The notes beneath the pieces were generated by a model. It saw nothing but the letters and a program-made list of their open reading frames with translations. It ran no database searches and had not been told where the DNA came from. A DNA stretch of 64,000 nucleotides. Origin: Poriferisodalis sp965198245. Lineage in GTDB: Bacteria; Actinomycetota; Acidimicrobiia; Acidimicrobiales; Poriferisodalaceae. Each line of letters opens with the position of its first letter. Position 1 is the first letter of the stretch. Below are positions 42,589 through 52,149 of the stretch, one piece after another. The stretch is from the NCBI RefSeq assembly GCF_965198245.1, contig NZ_OZ240249.1:62001-126000 (forward strand). The letters are read 5' to 3'. The translations under genes and the position numbers were made by a program.

Positions 42589-43257
42589 CTAGGGGATCAG
42601 GTAGACGACCGCGAAGATCACGATCCAGACGATGTCGACGAAGTGCCAGTACAGGCCGATGATCTCGACGGTTTCCGCCCGGTCAGGCCCGAGAATTCCA
42701 CGGTTCACCAGCACCCATAGCGTGACGAGCATGACGATGCCCAGCGACACGTGGACGCCGTGGAAGCCGGTCAGCGTGTAGAAGGCCGACGACGAGATGC
42801 TGACCGTGTACCCGAGTCCCTCCCGGTAGAAGCTCGTGAACTCGTACACCTGCCCGGCGATGAACACCCCGCCCAGCGCAGCAGTGCTCATCAGCCACAG
42901 TTTGCAGCGCTCCATCTCACGCCGGCCGATCGCCGACACCGCCATCACCATCGTGAGCGAGCTCATCAGCAGCACAAACGAACTCACCGACGTGAACGGG
43001 ATGTCGAACAGATCAACCGCCGCCAACGGGGCGTCGCCCGACGGCGGCTTGCGGTTGCGCAGCAGCAGGTACGTCGAGATCAGCGCACCGAAGAGCAGGC
43101 AATCCGAGCCCAGGAAGGCCCACATCGTCATCTTCTCGTTGGACAGGCTCGTGGTGGGCGGCACCATCTCGTAGTCGTCCCACGAGGTGCGCGGGTACGC
43201 GATCTGCGGCTCGTCAGGATCGACTGGCTCGACGGCGGCTTCAGCGGTCTCAGTCAC
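42589..43257 (-). CDS. ctaE: cytochrome c oxidase subunit III
   Basis: A 222-residue subunit with five membrane helices. Conserved features are MTMWAFLGSDCLLFGALIS, SSAFYTLTGFHGVHVSLG and GLYWHFVDIVWIVIF. GTG 43257 overlaps the ctaD stop by eight bases and has GGGGAGG six bases upstream, so it is coupled to ctaD. Confidence 0.95.
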   Translation of the reverse strand: MTETAEAAVEPVDPDEPQIAYPRTSWDDYEMVPPTTSLSNEKMTMWAFLGSDCLLFGALISTYLLLRNRKPPSGDAPLAAVDLFDIPFTSVSSFVLLMSSLTMVMAVSAIGRREMERCKLWLMSTAALGGVFIAGQVYEFTSFYREGLGYTVSISSSAFYTLTGFHGVHVSLGIVMLVTLWVLVNRGILGPDRAETVEIIGLYWHFVDIVWIVIFAVVYLIP

Positions 43258-45328
43258 CGGTGGCCTCCCCATTCGGCGCGCTGGCGGCCAGCACGCCGTT
43301 CGCGTCAGCGTGGCCGTCGGGACCGCCGTCATGATCGTCGTCGCGACCGTCATGGCCGTGGTCGTCGTGCCCGTGGCTATGCCCCGCGTCGGGATCGGTC
43401 GGCGCCTCGAGAGTCCAGCCGAACATCGAGCCGACCAGCAGCAGCAGGCCGATGCCGGTGATCCAGAGGTTGTAGATCAGCCCGAAGCCGATCAGCGGGA
43501 GACCCATGGCCAGCACGATGGGCCAGTACGACGGCGACGGCAGGTGCGGGTGCTGGTCGCCAAGCTGGGCGATGTCGTTCCCGAAGGCAACCCGCCGCAG
43601 CTTGCCGTTCTCGTCATGCTGGTACTTCTTGTGCCAGAAGTCGTCGATATCGCTCACCACGGGCACGTAGTCGAAGTTGTGCTCGGGTGCCGGCGAAGGA
43701 ATCGCCCATTCGAGCGTGCGGCCGTCCCACGGGTCGGCCTCGGCGGGCGGCTCAAGACCCTGGCGGTAGCGGCCCCACGTCCGGAAGATGTTGACGGCGA
43801 AGATCACCATGGAGATGAAGATGATGAAGTAGCCGATCGTGGCGACCTTGTTCCAGAACTCGAATCCGTCGAATTCCCCGTAGACGCTGTGGCGCCGAGC
43901 CATGCCCTGCAGGCCAACGATGTGCATCGGCCCGAAGGTGAGGTTGAAGCCCACCAACACGAGCCAGAAGTGCCAGCGTCCGAGACGGTCACTCAAGTGA
44001 TAACCGAAGGCCTTGGGCCACCAGTAGTACATGCCCGCGAACAGGCCCATGAGCGCGCCGCCGAAGAGCACGTAGTGGAAGTGCGCCACGATGAAGTACG
44101 TGTCGGTCTGCTGGGTGTCGGCGGGCGCAATGGCGTGCATGACCCCGGACAGGCCGCCGATGGTGAACATGGAGACCAGCGATACCGAGAACATCATCGG
44201 CACCGTGAAGCGGACCTTGCCACCCCACATGGTCGCGATCCAGTTCAGGATCTTCACGCCGGTGGGCACCGCAATGAACATGGTCGTTGCTGAGAACGCC
44301 GCCACCGAGACCGGTCCCATGCCGGAGGTGAACATATGGTGCGCCCACACGCCCCAGCCCATGAAGCCGATGGCGGCACCAGACAACACCACGATCGGAT
44401 AGCCGAACAGCGGCTTGCGGCTGAACACCGGCAGCGTCTCAGACACGATGCCGAACGACGGCAGGACGAGGATGTACACCTCGGGATGGCCGAATATCCA
44501 GAACAGGTGCTGCCACAGCAGCGGATCGGCGCCCGCGGTCACGTCGAAGAAGTTCGAATCGAAGGTGCGGTCGAAGGTCAGCAGCACGAGTGCCACGGTG
44601 ATGACCGGCAGTGCGAAGACCAGCAGGAACTGCACCACCAGGATCATCCAGGTGAACACCGGCATGCGCAGCAGCGACATGCCCGGGCAGCGCATGTTGA
44701 GGATGGTCACGAGCAGGTTGAGCGCGCCCAGCAGCGAGGCGATGCCGACGATCTGCAAGCCGATCGCGTAGAAGTCCATGCCGTTCCCGGGGCTGAACGC
44801 CAGCCCGGTATTGGGTGCGTAGGCAAACCAGCCGCCGTCAGCGCCACCGCCGAGGAACCAGCTGAGGTTCAAGAAAATTCCGCCGAAGGCGAAGATCCAC
44901 AGTCCGAGGGCATTCATCCGGGGGAAGGCCACGTCTCGGGCGCCGATCTGCAGCGGCACCAGATAGTTCGCGAACGCGTTCGCTAGCGGCATGATCACCA
45001 GGAAGACCATGGTGACGCCATGCATGGTGAAGAGCTGGTTGTACGCATCCGCGCTCAACACCCCGGAGTCCGGCCCCCACAGCTGCAGGCGGACGAGCCC
45101 GGCCTCGATACCACCTACGAGGAACCAGAACATGGCGGCTGCGCCATACATGATTCCGATCTTCTTGTGGTCCACCGTGAACAGCCACGAGCGCCAGCCC
45201 GTCGCATGAGTGGGGCGTGCGAAGACGCCGGTGCGCGGTGAGTCGTCGGTGACGTGGGGGGCATCGCCGGCTACCTCGAGCTCGGTACCGGGTGCTTCAC
45301 CGTCTGGGCGATCGGTGATGATTGCCAT
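43250..45328 (-). CDS. ctaD: cytochrome c oxidase subunit I (aa3/caa3 type)
   Basis: A 692-residue catalytic subunit. All metal ligands are visible: the heme a His in LFTMHGVTMVF, CuB His and cross-linked Tyr in IFGHPEVYILVLP, the His pair in VWAHHMFTSG, and the heme a3/a pair in VAHFHYVLFGG. The long His/Asp-rich tail (HSHGHDDHGHDGRDD) may bind metal. ATG 45328 follows AGGAGG. It reduces O2 to water with proton pumping. Confidence 0.97.
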   Translation of the reverse strand: MAIITDRPDGEAPGTELEVAGDAPHVTDDSPRTGVFARPTHATGWRSWLFTVDHKKIGIMYGAAAMFWFLVGGIEAGLVRLQLWGPDSGVLSADAYNQLFTMHGVTMVFLVIMPLANAFANYLVPLQIGARDVAFPRMNALGLWIFAFGGIFLNLSWFLGGGADGGWFAYAPNTGLAFSPGNGMDFYAIGLQIVGIASLLGALNLLVTILNMRCPGMSLLRMPVFTWMILVVQFLLVFALPVITVALVLLTFDRTFDSNFFDVTAGADPLLWQHLFWIFGHPEVYILVLPSFGIVSETLPVFSRKPLFGYPIVVLSGAAIGFMGWGVWAHHMFTSGMGPVSVAAFSATTMFIAVPTGVKILNWIATMWGGKVRFTVPMMFSVSLVSMFTIGGLSGVMHAIAPADTQQTDTYFIVAHFHYVLFGGALMGLFAGMYYWWPKAFGYHLSDRLGRWHFWLVLVGFNLTFGPMHIVGLQGMARRHSVYGEFDGFEFWNKVATIGYFIIFISMVIFAVNIFRTWGRYRQGLEPPAEADPWDGRTLEWAIPSPAPEHNFDYVPVVSDIDDFWHKKYQHDENGKLRRVAFGNDIAQLGDQHPHLPSPSYWPIVLAMGLPLIGFGLIYNLWITGIGLLLLVGSMFGWTLEAPTDPDAGHSHGHDDHGHDGRDDDHDGGPDGHADANGVLAASAPNGEATGD

Positions 45329-45357
45329 CGGGTCGTCCTCCTAAGCCCGGGCCGTGC

Positions 45358-46488
45358 TCATTGGGGCAGCACGGGCGGGCTGCCGAGGGTTTTCAGGAAT
45401 GCCACCAGGTTGTCGAGGTCCTGATCGGTCAGCACCTCGGAGAAGTCCAGCATGCCCTGCTGGTTGTCGGCTCGGGCCGGCTTCATGTTCGGCGCATTGC
45501 GCACCCACTCACGAAGCTCGGCGATGTTGAGGCTGCCGTCGGGCAGGTACGTGTCGTACAGCGCCCCGGCGAACGCCGTGCGGCCCATCAAGTTGGTGAG
45601 GTTCGGCGCGAGACCTGAGAGGAGGTTCGCATTGCCGCCGGCGGCGCTCTCGTACGCACCGTCGACGACGTGGCAGCTGATGCAGTGGGTCTCGAACAGC
45701 GTCGCTCCGGCGGCTTCGGGCGTCCCCTCGGCGGGTGCGACGTCTCGGGCCTGTGTCTGCCCGTCGTACTGCTGCTGCACCCAGCGATCGAAATCGTCGG
45801 GGTCGAGCGCAATGGCCCGCATCTGCATGTTGGCGTGGCTCAGGCCGCAGAACTCCACGCACTCTCCGTAGAAGATGCCCGGCTCGTTGGAGCTGATCCG
45901 CCAATCGTGCACACGCCCGGGCACAGCGTCTTTCTTGCCGTTCAGCTGGGGGATCCAGAACGAGTGGATGACGTCGTTGGAATGGATTTCGAGGTTGATC
46001 TCTTCGCCGGTGGGGATGACCAGATCGTTCGCAGTGACGATGTCGTACTGCCCGTCTTCGTCGATGTCGTAGCTGAACTGCCACCACCACTGCTGGCCCT
46101 CAACCTTGATCGTGATTCCGTCGCCCTGCGAGGCAAGCGCGAACACCGTCGGCAGTGTGTAGACCGTCAGGAAGATCAGCAATATCGTCGGGATGATCGT
46201 CCACGTAAGTTCGGCTTTGCGGTTGCCGTGGATCTGCGGGGGCAGGTCGTCGGGGTCGTCGGTGGGCTTGGCCCGGAACTTCACGATGATCGTGGCAACC
46301 GCAGCCGCCACCAAGATGCCGACACCGACGGCCATCCAGCCCGACAGGCGCATGAGGCCGTCGATTTGCTGCGCGTTCTCCCCGACCGGTTTGGTGGCAT
46401 CGAGGCGACCGGTGGCACAGCCTGCTGCAATCAGCCCCAGCAGTGCCAACGCGACCAAGCGCCAGCGTCGAGCGAAGCCGCCCATCAC
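45358..46488 (-). CDS. ctaC: cytochrome c oxidase subunit II fused to cytochrome c (caa3 type)
   Basis: A 376-residue lipoprotein-like subunit. It has a signal with lipobox LIAAGC, two membrane helices, the CuA site (HSFWIPQL ... GECVEFCGLSHANM) and an extra C-terminal cytochrome c domain with CISCH (about 284-288). The fused heme c makes this a caa3 oxidase that can take electrons from quinol-cytochrome c reductase directly. It overlaps the upstream membrane protein by four bases. Confidence 0.96.
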   Translation of the reverse strand: MMGGFARRWRLVALALLGLIAAGCATGRLDATKPVGENAQQIDGLMRLSGWMAVGVGILVAAAVATIIVKFRAKPTDDPDDLPPQIHGNRKAELTWTIIPTILLIFLTVYTLPTVFALASQGDGITIKVEGQQWWWQFSYDIDEDGQYDIVTANDLVIPTGEEINLEIHSNDVIHSFWIPQLNGKKDAVPGRVHDWRISSNEPGIFYGECVEFCGLSHANMQMRAIALDPDDFDRWVQQQYDGQTQARDVAPAEGTPEAAGATLFETHCISCHVVDGAYESAAGGNANLLSGLAPNLTNLMGRTAFAGALYDTYLPDGSLNIAELREWVRNAPNMKPARADNQQGMLDFSEVLTDQDLDNLVAFLKTLGSPPVLPQ

Positions 46489-47285
46489 TCGTGCCCCCCG
46501 CCGGTATCGCCAGACTCGTCCGACTCGCCTGAGCTCTCCTCGCCAGGTTCGCCGTGATCGCCAGCGATCTCGGCGCCGCCCTCCGGGTGAAACTCGCGCT
46601 CACCTCTCACCCCAAAAGCGATGCCCGCCACGATGAGTGCAACGCCGCCCAGCACCAGCGTCGAGGCCATCACCGAACGCCTGATCTGTGGCTTGGCGTA
46701 CACCACGAACGCGAAGGCCAGGATCATCGCTGCAATCACGATTGCCGCCAAACTCGCCTTGGTCTTGCTCACCGACAGGAAGATCCGGGACGCCAGCACC
46801 ACCGGCACGCCGATGCCCAGCACGCCATAGAGCGAGATCTCAAAGGGCCGCAGCAACCGGGCCCGCTCGACCGCATTCGATTCTGCGTCTGTGGAGAGGT
46901 GCTCGGCCCACGCGCTCATCGTCCACTCGACAGCGGAAATGAGCAGCAGCGCCACGCCCGCGATGGTCAGCAGGGAGCCCGTCACCAAGCCGACCATGAG
47001 CACGCCCATGCCCACCGCAGCCATGATCGGCCAGTAGGCCGGTGTCGGTCGGTAGTCGTGCGAGTGCTCCCGGTCGGGCGAGTCGCCGTCGCCCACCGTC
47101 AGGGCCAGGGCGAACAGCAGCGCAAATGCCGCAGCAGCGACACCCAGCACGATGGTGGCGTACATGACCACATTGCCCGTGCCGTCCGTGCTCTCGTCCA
47201 TGCCGGTGAGCACGCCGACAACCACCGCTGCTGCGGCGGCCAGCGCGATGCGACCGGCGAAGTACCTGCTGGCGATGCCGACCAT
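46485..47285 (-). CDS. membrane protein of the oxidase operon
   Basis: A 266-residue protein with about seven helices and an acidic tail (ESSGESDESGD). One segment, PTPAYWPIMAAVGMGVLMVG, followed by VALLLISAVEWTMSAW, resembles the actinobacterial small oxidase subunit (CtaF-like); ctaD holds a similar YWPIVLAMGLPLIGFG. It overlaps ctaC by four bases, so is likely an oxidase subunit or assembly factor. Confidence 0.65.
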   Translation of the reverse strand: MVGIASRYFAGRIALAAAAAVVVGVLTGMDESTDGTGNVVMYATIVLGVAAAAFALLFALALTVGDGDSPDREHSHDYRPTPAYWPIMAAVGMGVLMVGLVTGSLLTIAGVALLLISAVEWTMSAWAEHLSTDAESNAVERARLLRPFEISLYGVLGIGVPVVLASRIFLSVSKTKASLAAIVIAAMILAFAFVVYAKPQIRRSVMASTLVLGGVALIVAGIAFGVRGEREFHPEGGAEIAGDHGEPGEESSGESDESGDTGGGHE

Positions 47286-47292
47286 CGATCCC

Positions 47293-47934
47293 CTACTTCA
47301 CCACGTACACGACGTACCAGGTGGCTGCCCACGCAAGCACGGCGAAGTCCCAAAAGAAGACCGCTGAACCCAGCGGCGTCGAACGGTCGCGGCCCACGCC
47401 GCCGCCGAGCGACCGGAGTGTCATGAGGCCGAGGTAGAACATCCCGACGATCAGGATGGCCAGCGAGAGCCCGGTCACCGCAAACGCGAGATTTGCCCAC
47501 TCGCCCGAACCGAGTTCTATCTCCATGCGGTTCAGGCTGAACATCACCATGTTGAAGAAGGCGAAACCCATCACCAGCGTGATGGCCATGCCCACCCAGG
47601 TGTGGCCGCGTTCGCCGCGGCCGCTTGCCCACACCGCCCAGTGCGCGGTCACTACTGACACGAGCAGCGTGATGAGGGCATAGACGAGCTGGGGACTCGG
47701 TACAGAGTGGCCGGCCAGCCACTCGTGGCCCGGGTCCATGCCCGAGGCGTGCCGCCGGGCCATGTAGTGGCCCAGTGCGCCGGCGATTGCCATTGCCCCG
47801 GCTGCAATCGCGAAGCCCGTGGCCACAAGCTGGCTGCGCGGGCGGGGCGGTGGGCCTGGAACGACATAGCGGCCAGGTTGGGGGACATCAACGGTGCTGG
47901 CCGTGGTGGCTGGGCTGGCGACAGACGCTGGCAT
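47293..47934 (-). CDS. subunit III-like heme-copper oxidase protein
   Basis: A 213-residue protein with five helices. FFWDFAVLAWAATWYVVYVVK at the end parallels the last helix of subunit III. The equivalents of the His/Glu that bind lipid in ctaE are not evident. It starts within the stop of the degenerate subunit I gene (TGATG), and probably pairs with it. Confidence 0.7.
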   Translation of the reverse strand: MPASVASPATTASTVDVPQPGRYVVPGPPPRPRSQLVATGFAIAAGAMAIAGALGHYMARRHASGMDPGHEWLAGHSVPSPQLVYALITLLVSVVTAHWAVWASGRGERGHTWVGMAITLVMGFAFFNMVMFSLNRMEIELGSGEWANLAFAVTGLSLAILIVGMFYLGLMTLRSLGGGVGRDRSTPLGSAVFFWDFAVLAWAATWYVVYVVK

Positions 47935-49655
47935 CAGGCTGGCACCTCGGTCGCTTCACGCTCGCCAGCAGCAACGCTGCCGTTGAGTTCCGCGTCGAGC
48001 AGCGGCGTGCCGGATGTGAGCTCAGGCAATGCTTCAGCGGGGCCGAGCGGGGGCGGCGAGTCGAGCAGCCATTCGGGGGTGAGCCCGCCCCATGGGTCTG
48101 CTTCGGCCTCGGCTCCATTGCCCATGGCAACCGAGACCAAGAGGTTCAGGACCACGAGCGCCAACCCGGCCAGCACACCGATCACGCCAATCGCGCCGAG
48201 TACCGAGAGGCCCTCCGCGCCGGAGGCGTCGACGAGGTGGGCGTAGTCAGTGGTCTCGTTCGGCGCGTGATACACAAACTGCGGCTGCTCGGTGAAGGCG
48301 CCCGACAGCGTCGGGCCGAGCCACGCCAGGAAGGCGCCGCCTCCGATCAACGCGAAACTGGCCCAGCCGGCGAGTTCAGACAAGCGCCGGCCCCAGATCT
48401 TGGGCGCCCACCAGTGCAGCGCAGCGAGCGCGCCGAGCAGTCCTGCCCCGTAGATGAGCAGGCTCTGCTGGCCCGTGACCCAAGTGGTAGAGCGCAGTGG
48501 GGCATTCCCGTCAATGCCTCGGCCAGCGATTTGCAGCCAATCCACGCCAGCGCCGATCAGACCGATCAACGCGGCGACCGCCACGAGATTGCCGGCGCCG
48601 AATGCAGCCAGCACTGCCGTATTGGGGCGCGGCCACTTGCGGCTCTGCCACACGGTGAAGCCCAGCAGCGCCAGTAACCCGGAGACGCCCGCCAGCGCAC
48701 CGGCGTACAGGCCGACCAGCACGATGCCTTCGAGGCCATCGACGATGTCGGCCCCCTCGTTGGTGATGCCGAAATTGGCCCAGGCGCCGAATCCGAAGAG
48801 CCCGACGAGGCCCATCGTGAAGTACAGCGCGAGCGGTTCGAAGACCCAGCGCCGGGCTGCGACGAGCATGATCTCGGCGGCCACGCCCAGAACCGGCACC
48901 ACATAGATGAACAGTTGCGGCGTCCGGTACATCCAGTCGATACGGGACCAGATGCCGTAGTTGCCTTCGAGGAACACGCGGCCGTAGCGGTGGTCGATAT
49001 AGAGAATGACGATCTGGCCGAGCACCACGCCGAGGCTGACGACCAGCATCGACGCCGTGACGAGCGCCGACCAGGCGAATGGGGGCGTGCGGTCCATGTA
49101 CATGCCCGGCGCCCGCATGGTGAGCGTGGTGACGGCAACGCAAATAGCGCCGGTGAGCAGCGATATCACCAGCCCGGCGACGGCCAGCAAGTGCAGATCG
49201 ACGCCGTCTGCCCAGCCGCCGGCGGGCCCGCCGTTGGAGATGTACGCGCCAACGAGGACACCGAACGAGACCAACCAGCCCCAGAACGACAGCGCTGCTG
49301 CCCGGCCGAATGCCACGTTGGGGGCACCCACCTGCAGCGGGACCACATACATCGCAATGCCCAGGAACAGCGGGATCAGCATGCCGAACACCAAAGCGTC
49401 CCGCGTGAACGTGAACACCTGCACGAAGGTGTCGGAATTCAGAATGGTGTGGCCGTCTGCTGAGGCCAGATCGATGCGCACTAGCAGGTCGGTGATCGCA
49501 CCAGCCAGAGCGAACAGCAGGGAACAGCTGATGAACAGCCGACCGATGCGCTTGTGGTCGGTGGTATTGAGCCAGCCGAACGCCGTTGGGTCTTCTGCCT
49601 GTGAAGCCACGGCAGATCCTTCCGAATGCTCAGCTTCGGTAGTGGCGTCGGTCAT
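47934..49655 (-). CDS. degenerate heme-copper oxidase subunit I paralogue lacking all metal ligands
   Basis: A 573-residue, ~12-helix protein alignable with ctaD (WLNTTDHKRIGRLFI, VVPLQVGAPNVAFGRAAALSFWG, APGMYMDRTPPFAWSALV). Yet each ligand position has changed: FTMHG is FTFTR, GHPEVY is RTPQLF, WAHHMFT is WANFGIT, and AHFHY is TGQQS. It cannot hold heme a, heme a3 or CuB in the usual way. The fold, length and operon are kept, so it is under selection for something else, perhaps structure or assembly. ATG 49655 is the start. Confidence 0.8.
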   Translation of the reverse strand: MTDATTEAEHSEGSAVASQAEDPTAFGWLNTTDHKRIGRLFISCSLLFALAGAITDLLVRIDLASADGHTILNSDTFVQVFTFTRDALVFGMLIPLFLGIAMYVVPLQVGAPNVAFGRAAALSFWGWLVSFGVLVGAYISNGGPAGGWADGVDLHLLAVAGLVISLLTGAICVAVTTLTMRAPGMYMDRTPPFAWSALVTASMLVVSLGVVLGQIVILYIDHRYGRVFLEGNYGIWSRIDWMYRTPQLFIYVVPVLGVAAEIMLVAARRWVFEPLALYFTMGLVGLFGFGAWANFGITNEGADIVDGLEGIVLVGLYAGALAGVSGLLALLGFTVWQSRKWPRPNTAVLAAFGAGNLVAVAALIGLIGAGVDWLQIAGRGIDGNAPLRSTTWVTGQQSLLIYGAGLLGALAALHWWAPKIWGRRLSELAGWASFALIGGGAFLAWLGPTLSGAFTEQPQFVYHAPNETTDYAHLVDASGAEGLSVLGAIGVIGVLAGLALVVLNLLVSVAMGNGAEAEADPWGGLTPEWLLDSPPPLGPAEALPELTSGTPLLDAELNGSVAAGEREATEVPA

Positions 49656-49812
49656 GCGGCGAAGTGGTTCCCGGACTCGGCTGGCAGCGCCGCTTTGGGG
49701 CGACACCAACGGGGCACTCTAGCGACCCGCGGCCTCCTCAACCAGATTGTCTGCGACCAAATCGCGGCGGTCTTGCGCACTGGCTGAACGCCGGTGCCCC
49801 GCCACAACCCCG

Positions 49813-50712
49813 TCACCAGCCGAACCGCACAATCACGTCGGCTGCCATCGCCACGAACAGCAGGCCGAGGTATGCGATGGAGCTGTGGAAGACGCGCATT
49901 GCGGTACCAAGGTGCAGGGAGCGCCAGAGCGCCAGCAGTTGCCACCCGAATGCGGCACCCCCAGACACTGCTGCCACCAAGTACAGCGCTCCTGTTTCGG
50001 CGGCCACGGCGAACCACAGTGACAGCGCGATCACCGCGACCGTGTGCAGCGTCATCTGCACCAGCACCGAGCGCTCGCTCGCTACCGACGGCAGCATCGG
50101 CACGTCGGCAGCGCCGTAGTCGTCGGCATAGCGAATTGCCAGCGCCCAGAAGTGCGGCGGCGTCCAGAAGAAGACGATGGCGAAAGCGATCCAGGCCTCA
50201 AGCGACAGCGAGCCCGTCACGGCCGCCCAGCCGACGAGCACCGGCGCTGCGCCCGCCGCCCCGCCGATGACGATGTTCTGGGCGGATGTCCGCTTCAGCC
50301 ACAGCGTGTACACGAACACGTAGAACAGGCAGGCCACCAGCGCCAGCAGCGCTGCCAGCAGATTGGCGCCCCACCACAGAATCCCGAAGGCCAGCGCCTC
50401 GAGCACCACGCCGTAGATCAGGGCCGCGCGTGGCGTCACGGTGCCGACGACCAGCGGCCGGTGCGCCGTGCGAGCCATCGTCGCATCGATGTCGCGATCG
50501 ATGTACATGTTGAAAGTGTTGGCACCTGCCGCGGACAGCGTGCCGCCGACGACGGTGAACACCACAAGCGCCAAGCTGGGCACGCCACGTTCGGCGACAA
50601 ACATCGGCGGCACCGTTGTCACCAGCAACAGTTCGATGATGCGCGGTTTCGTGAGCGCGACGTATCCCCGCAATGTTGATGCAGACAGTGATGGGCGCAA
50701 CGTCGCCAGCAT
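49813..50712 (-). CDS. ctaB: protoheme IX farnesyltransferase (heme O synthase)
   Basis: A 299-residue UbiA-family membrane enzyme with the two Asp-rich motifs NMYIDRDIDATMART and YADDYGAADVPMLP. It adds farnesyl to heme b to give heme o, used by CtaA and the oxidase encoded downstream. ATG 50712; divergent from ctaA over 36 bases. Confidence 0.95.
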   Translation of the reverse strand: MLATLRPSLSASTLRGYVALTKPRIIELLLVTTVPPMFVAERGVPSLALVVFTVVGGTLSAAGANTFNMYIDRDIDATMARTAHRPLVVGTVTPRAALIYGVVLEALAFGILWWGANLLAALLALVACLFYVFVYTLWLKRTSAQNIVIGGAAGAAPVLVGWAAVTGSLSLEAWIAFAIVFFWTPPHFWALAIRYADDYGAADVPMLPSVASERSVLVQMTLHTVAVIALSLWFAVAAETGALYLVAAVSGGAAFGWQLLALWRSLHLGTAMRVFHSSIAYLGLLFVAMAADVIVRFGW

Positions 50713-50748
50713 TGCTGTGAGCGTACGTGTCGCCTCTAGCGTTTCGGC

Positions 50749-51777
50749 GTGAGCTTGCTGCGCGAGGCGCGCGTCGGGGGGCGCCGGCCGTACGTAACTC
50801 CTGAGCGGTTCGCGCTGGTTGCCCGTTGGGCGCTTTGGGCGCTCGTCGCGATTGTGATTACCGGCGCGCTGGTCCGACTCACCGGTAGCGGGCTGGGTTG
50901 CAGCGATTGGCCGAACTGTGAGCCCGACGAGTTCGTGCCGGCTGCGGACTTCCACGGCTGGGTGGAGTTCGGCAACCGCATCGTGACCGGTTTGGTGTCT
51001 GTGGCGGTTGCCTTGGCCGTGGGCGCGTCATTGTGGCGGGATCCCCGGCGGGCTGACCTGATCTGGTGGTCGCTTGCACTGGTTGTGGGCGTCGCATTTC
51101 AGATCGGCCTCGGTGCGGTCACCGTGCTGACGCATCTGTCGCCGCCGATCGTCATGTCGCATTTCTTGGCATCGCAGGTGCTGGTGGCGGCAGCGGTCGC
51201 CCTGGGGCACCGGGCAGGCATCGAACCGCTGGCTGAAGGGAACCCGAGCCCTACGCTTGGTACGCCCATCCGGGCGCATGCCTGGTTCGCGGCGGCTTTG
51301 ACCGCGGCAGCGCTGTGGACCGGGACCGTGGTGACCGGCACGGGCCCCCACGGCGGTGACGAGCACGTCGAGCGATTGCAGTTGGCGCTGCCGTCGGTAG
51401 CGCGCATCCACGGCATCACGGTGGTGATCCTGGCCGTCGTCACCTTGGTGCTCGGCGCCCGCGTGCGGCGCGTGGCCATCGCGCATCGCGGCAGTGCGCT
51501 CGGTGCATGTGCGTCGCAACTGGGGCGGAGGGTGCGCACAGTGATCGGTGTCATGGCCGTACAGGCCGCCATCGGCTACGTGCAGTACTTCACCGAACTG
51601 CCAGTGCTGCTCGTTGCGCTGCATGTCGCCGGCGCCACACTGGCAACCATCGCCATGACCCGCTTGGTGCTGGCAACCGGGATCCCTTCAACACAGCCTG
51701 CGTCCACGCAGACCCTCTCAGCACAGCCGCCGGTCGACGAATCGGTTGGCATCGTGTCCCGCGGCTTCGCAAAATGA
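50749..51777 (+). CDS. ctaA: heme A synthase
   Basis: A 342-residue, eight-helix protein. Heme-binding histidines appear in EFGNRIVTGL-neighbouring ADFHGWVEF, in VMSHFLASQ, and later in ARIHGITVV and ALHVAGATL. TGSGLGCSDWPNCEP carries the family's paired cysteines. It oxidises heme o to heme a. GTG 50749 lies six bases after TAGCGT, so the message may be leaderless. Confidence 0.95.
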   Translation: MSLLREARVGGRRPYVTPERFALVARWALWALVAIVITGALVRLTGSGLGCSDWPNCEPDEFVPAADFHGWVEFGNRIVTGLVSVAVALAVGASLWRDPRRADLIWWSLALVVGVAFQIGLGAVTVLTHLSPPIVMSHFLASQVLVAAAVALGHRAGIEPLAEGNPSPTLGTPIRAHAWFAAALTAAALWTGTVVTGTGPHGGDEHVERLQLALPSVARIHGITVVILAVVTLVLGARVRRVAIAHRGSALGACASQLGRRVRTVIGVMAVQAAIGYVQYFTELPVLLVALHVAGATLATIAMTRLVLATGIPSTQPASTQTLSAQPPVDESVGIVSRGFAK

Positions 51778-51781
51778 TGCC

Positions 51782-52090
51782 GTGAGCCCGCATGCTCCGG
51801 CCGTCGCCGACCCAGAGGTCATCCGTGATCCGACGACCGAGGACGAACACAGCACCGATGTGCCATGGGTGGTTCTGGTTTGGAACGACCCGATCAACCT
51901 GATGAGCTACGTCGTGTATGTGTTCCAGAAGCTGTTCGGGTACAGCGAGGCCAAGGCGACCGAGCTGATGCTGGACGTGCACAACAAGGGCCGTGCGGCG
52001 GTGGCCTGGGGGACGCGCGAGAAAGCCGAGCTCGATGTGTTCCGCCTGCACGAGTACGGCCTGTGGGCCACCATGCAGAAGGACAACTGA
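51782..52090 (+). CDS. clpS: ATP-dependent Clp protease adaptor
   Basis: A 102-residue ClpS with WVVLVWNDPINLMSYVVYVFQ (binding pocket NDP and Met) and the conserved HNKGRAAVAWGTREKAEL. It presents N-degron substrates to ClpC/ClpA. GTG 51782 starts four bases after the ctaA stop. Confidence 0.95.
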   Translation: MSPHAPAVADPEVIRDPTTEDEHSTDVPWVVLVWNDPINLMSYVVYVFQKLFGYSEAKATELMLDVHNKGRAAVAWGTREKAELDVFRLHEYGLWATMQKDN

Positions 52091-52149
52091 GCTGTGCACG
52101 CTGCACGCTGCTGGCAGGCCCCGAACGGTGGCCCGACGACGGTGACCTC

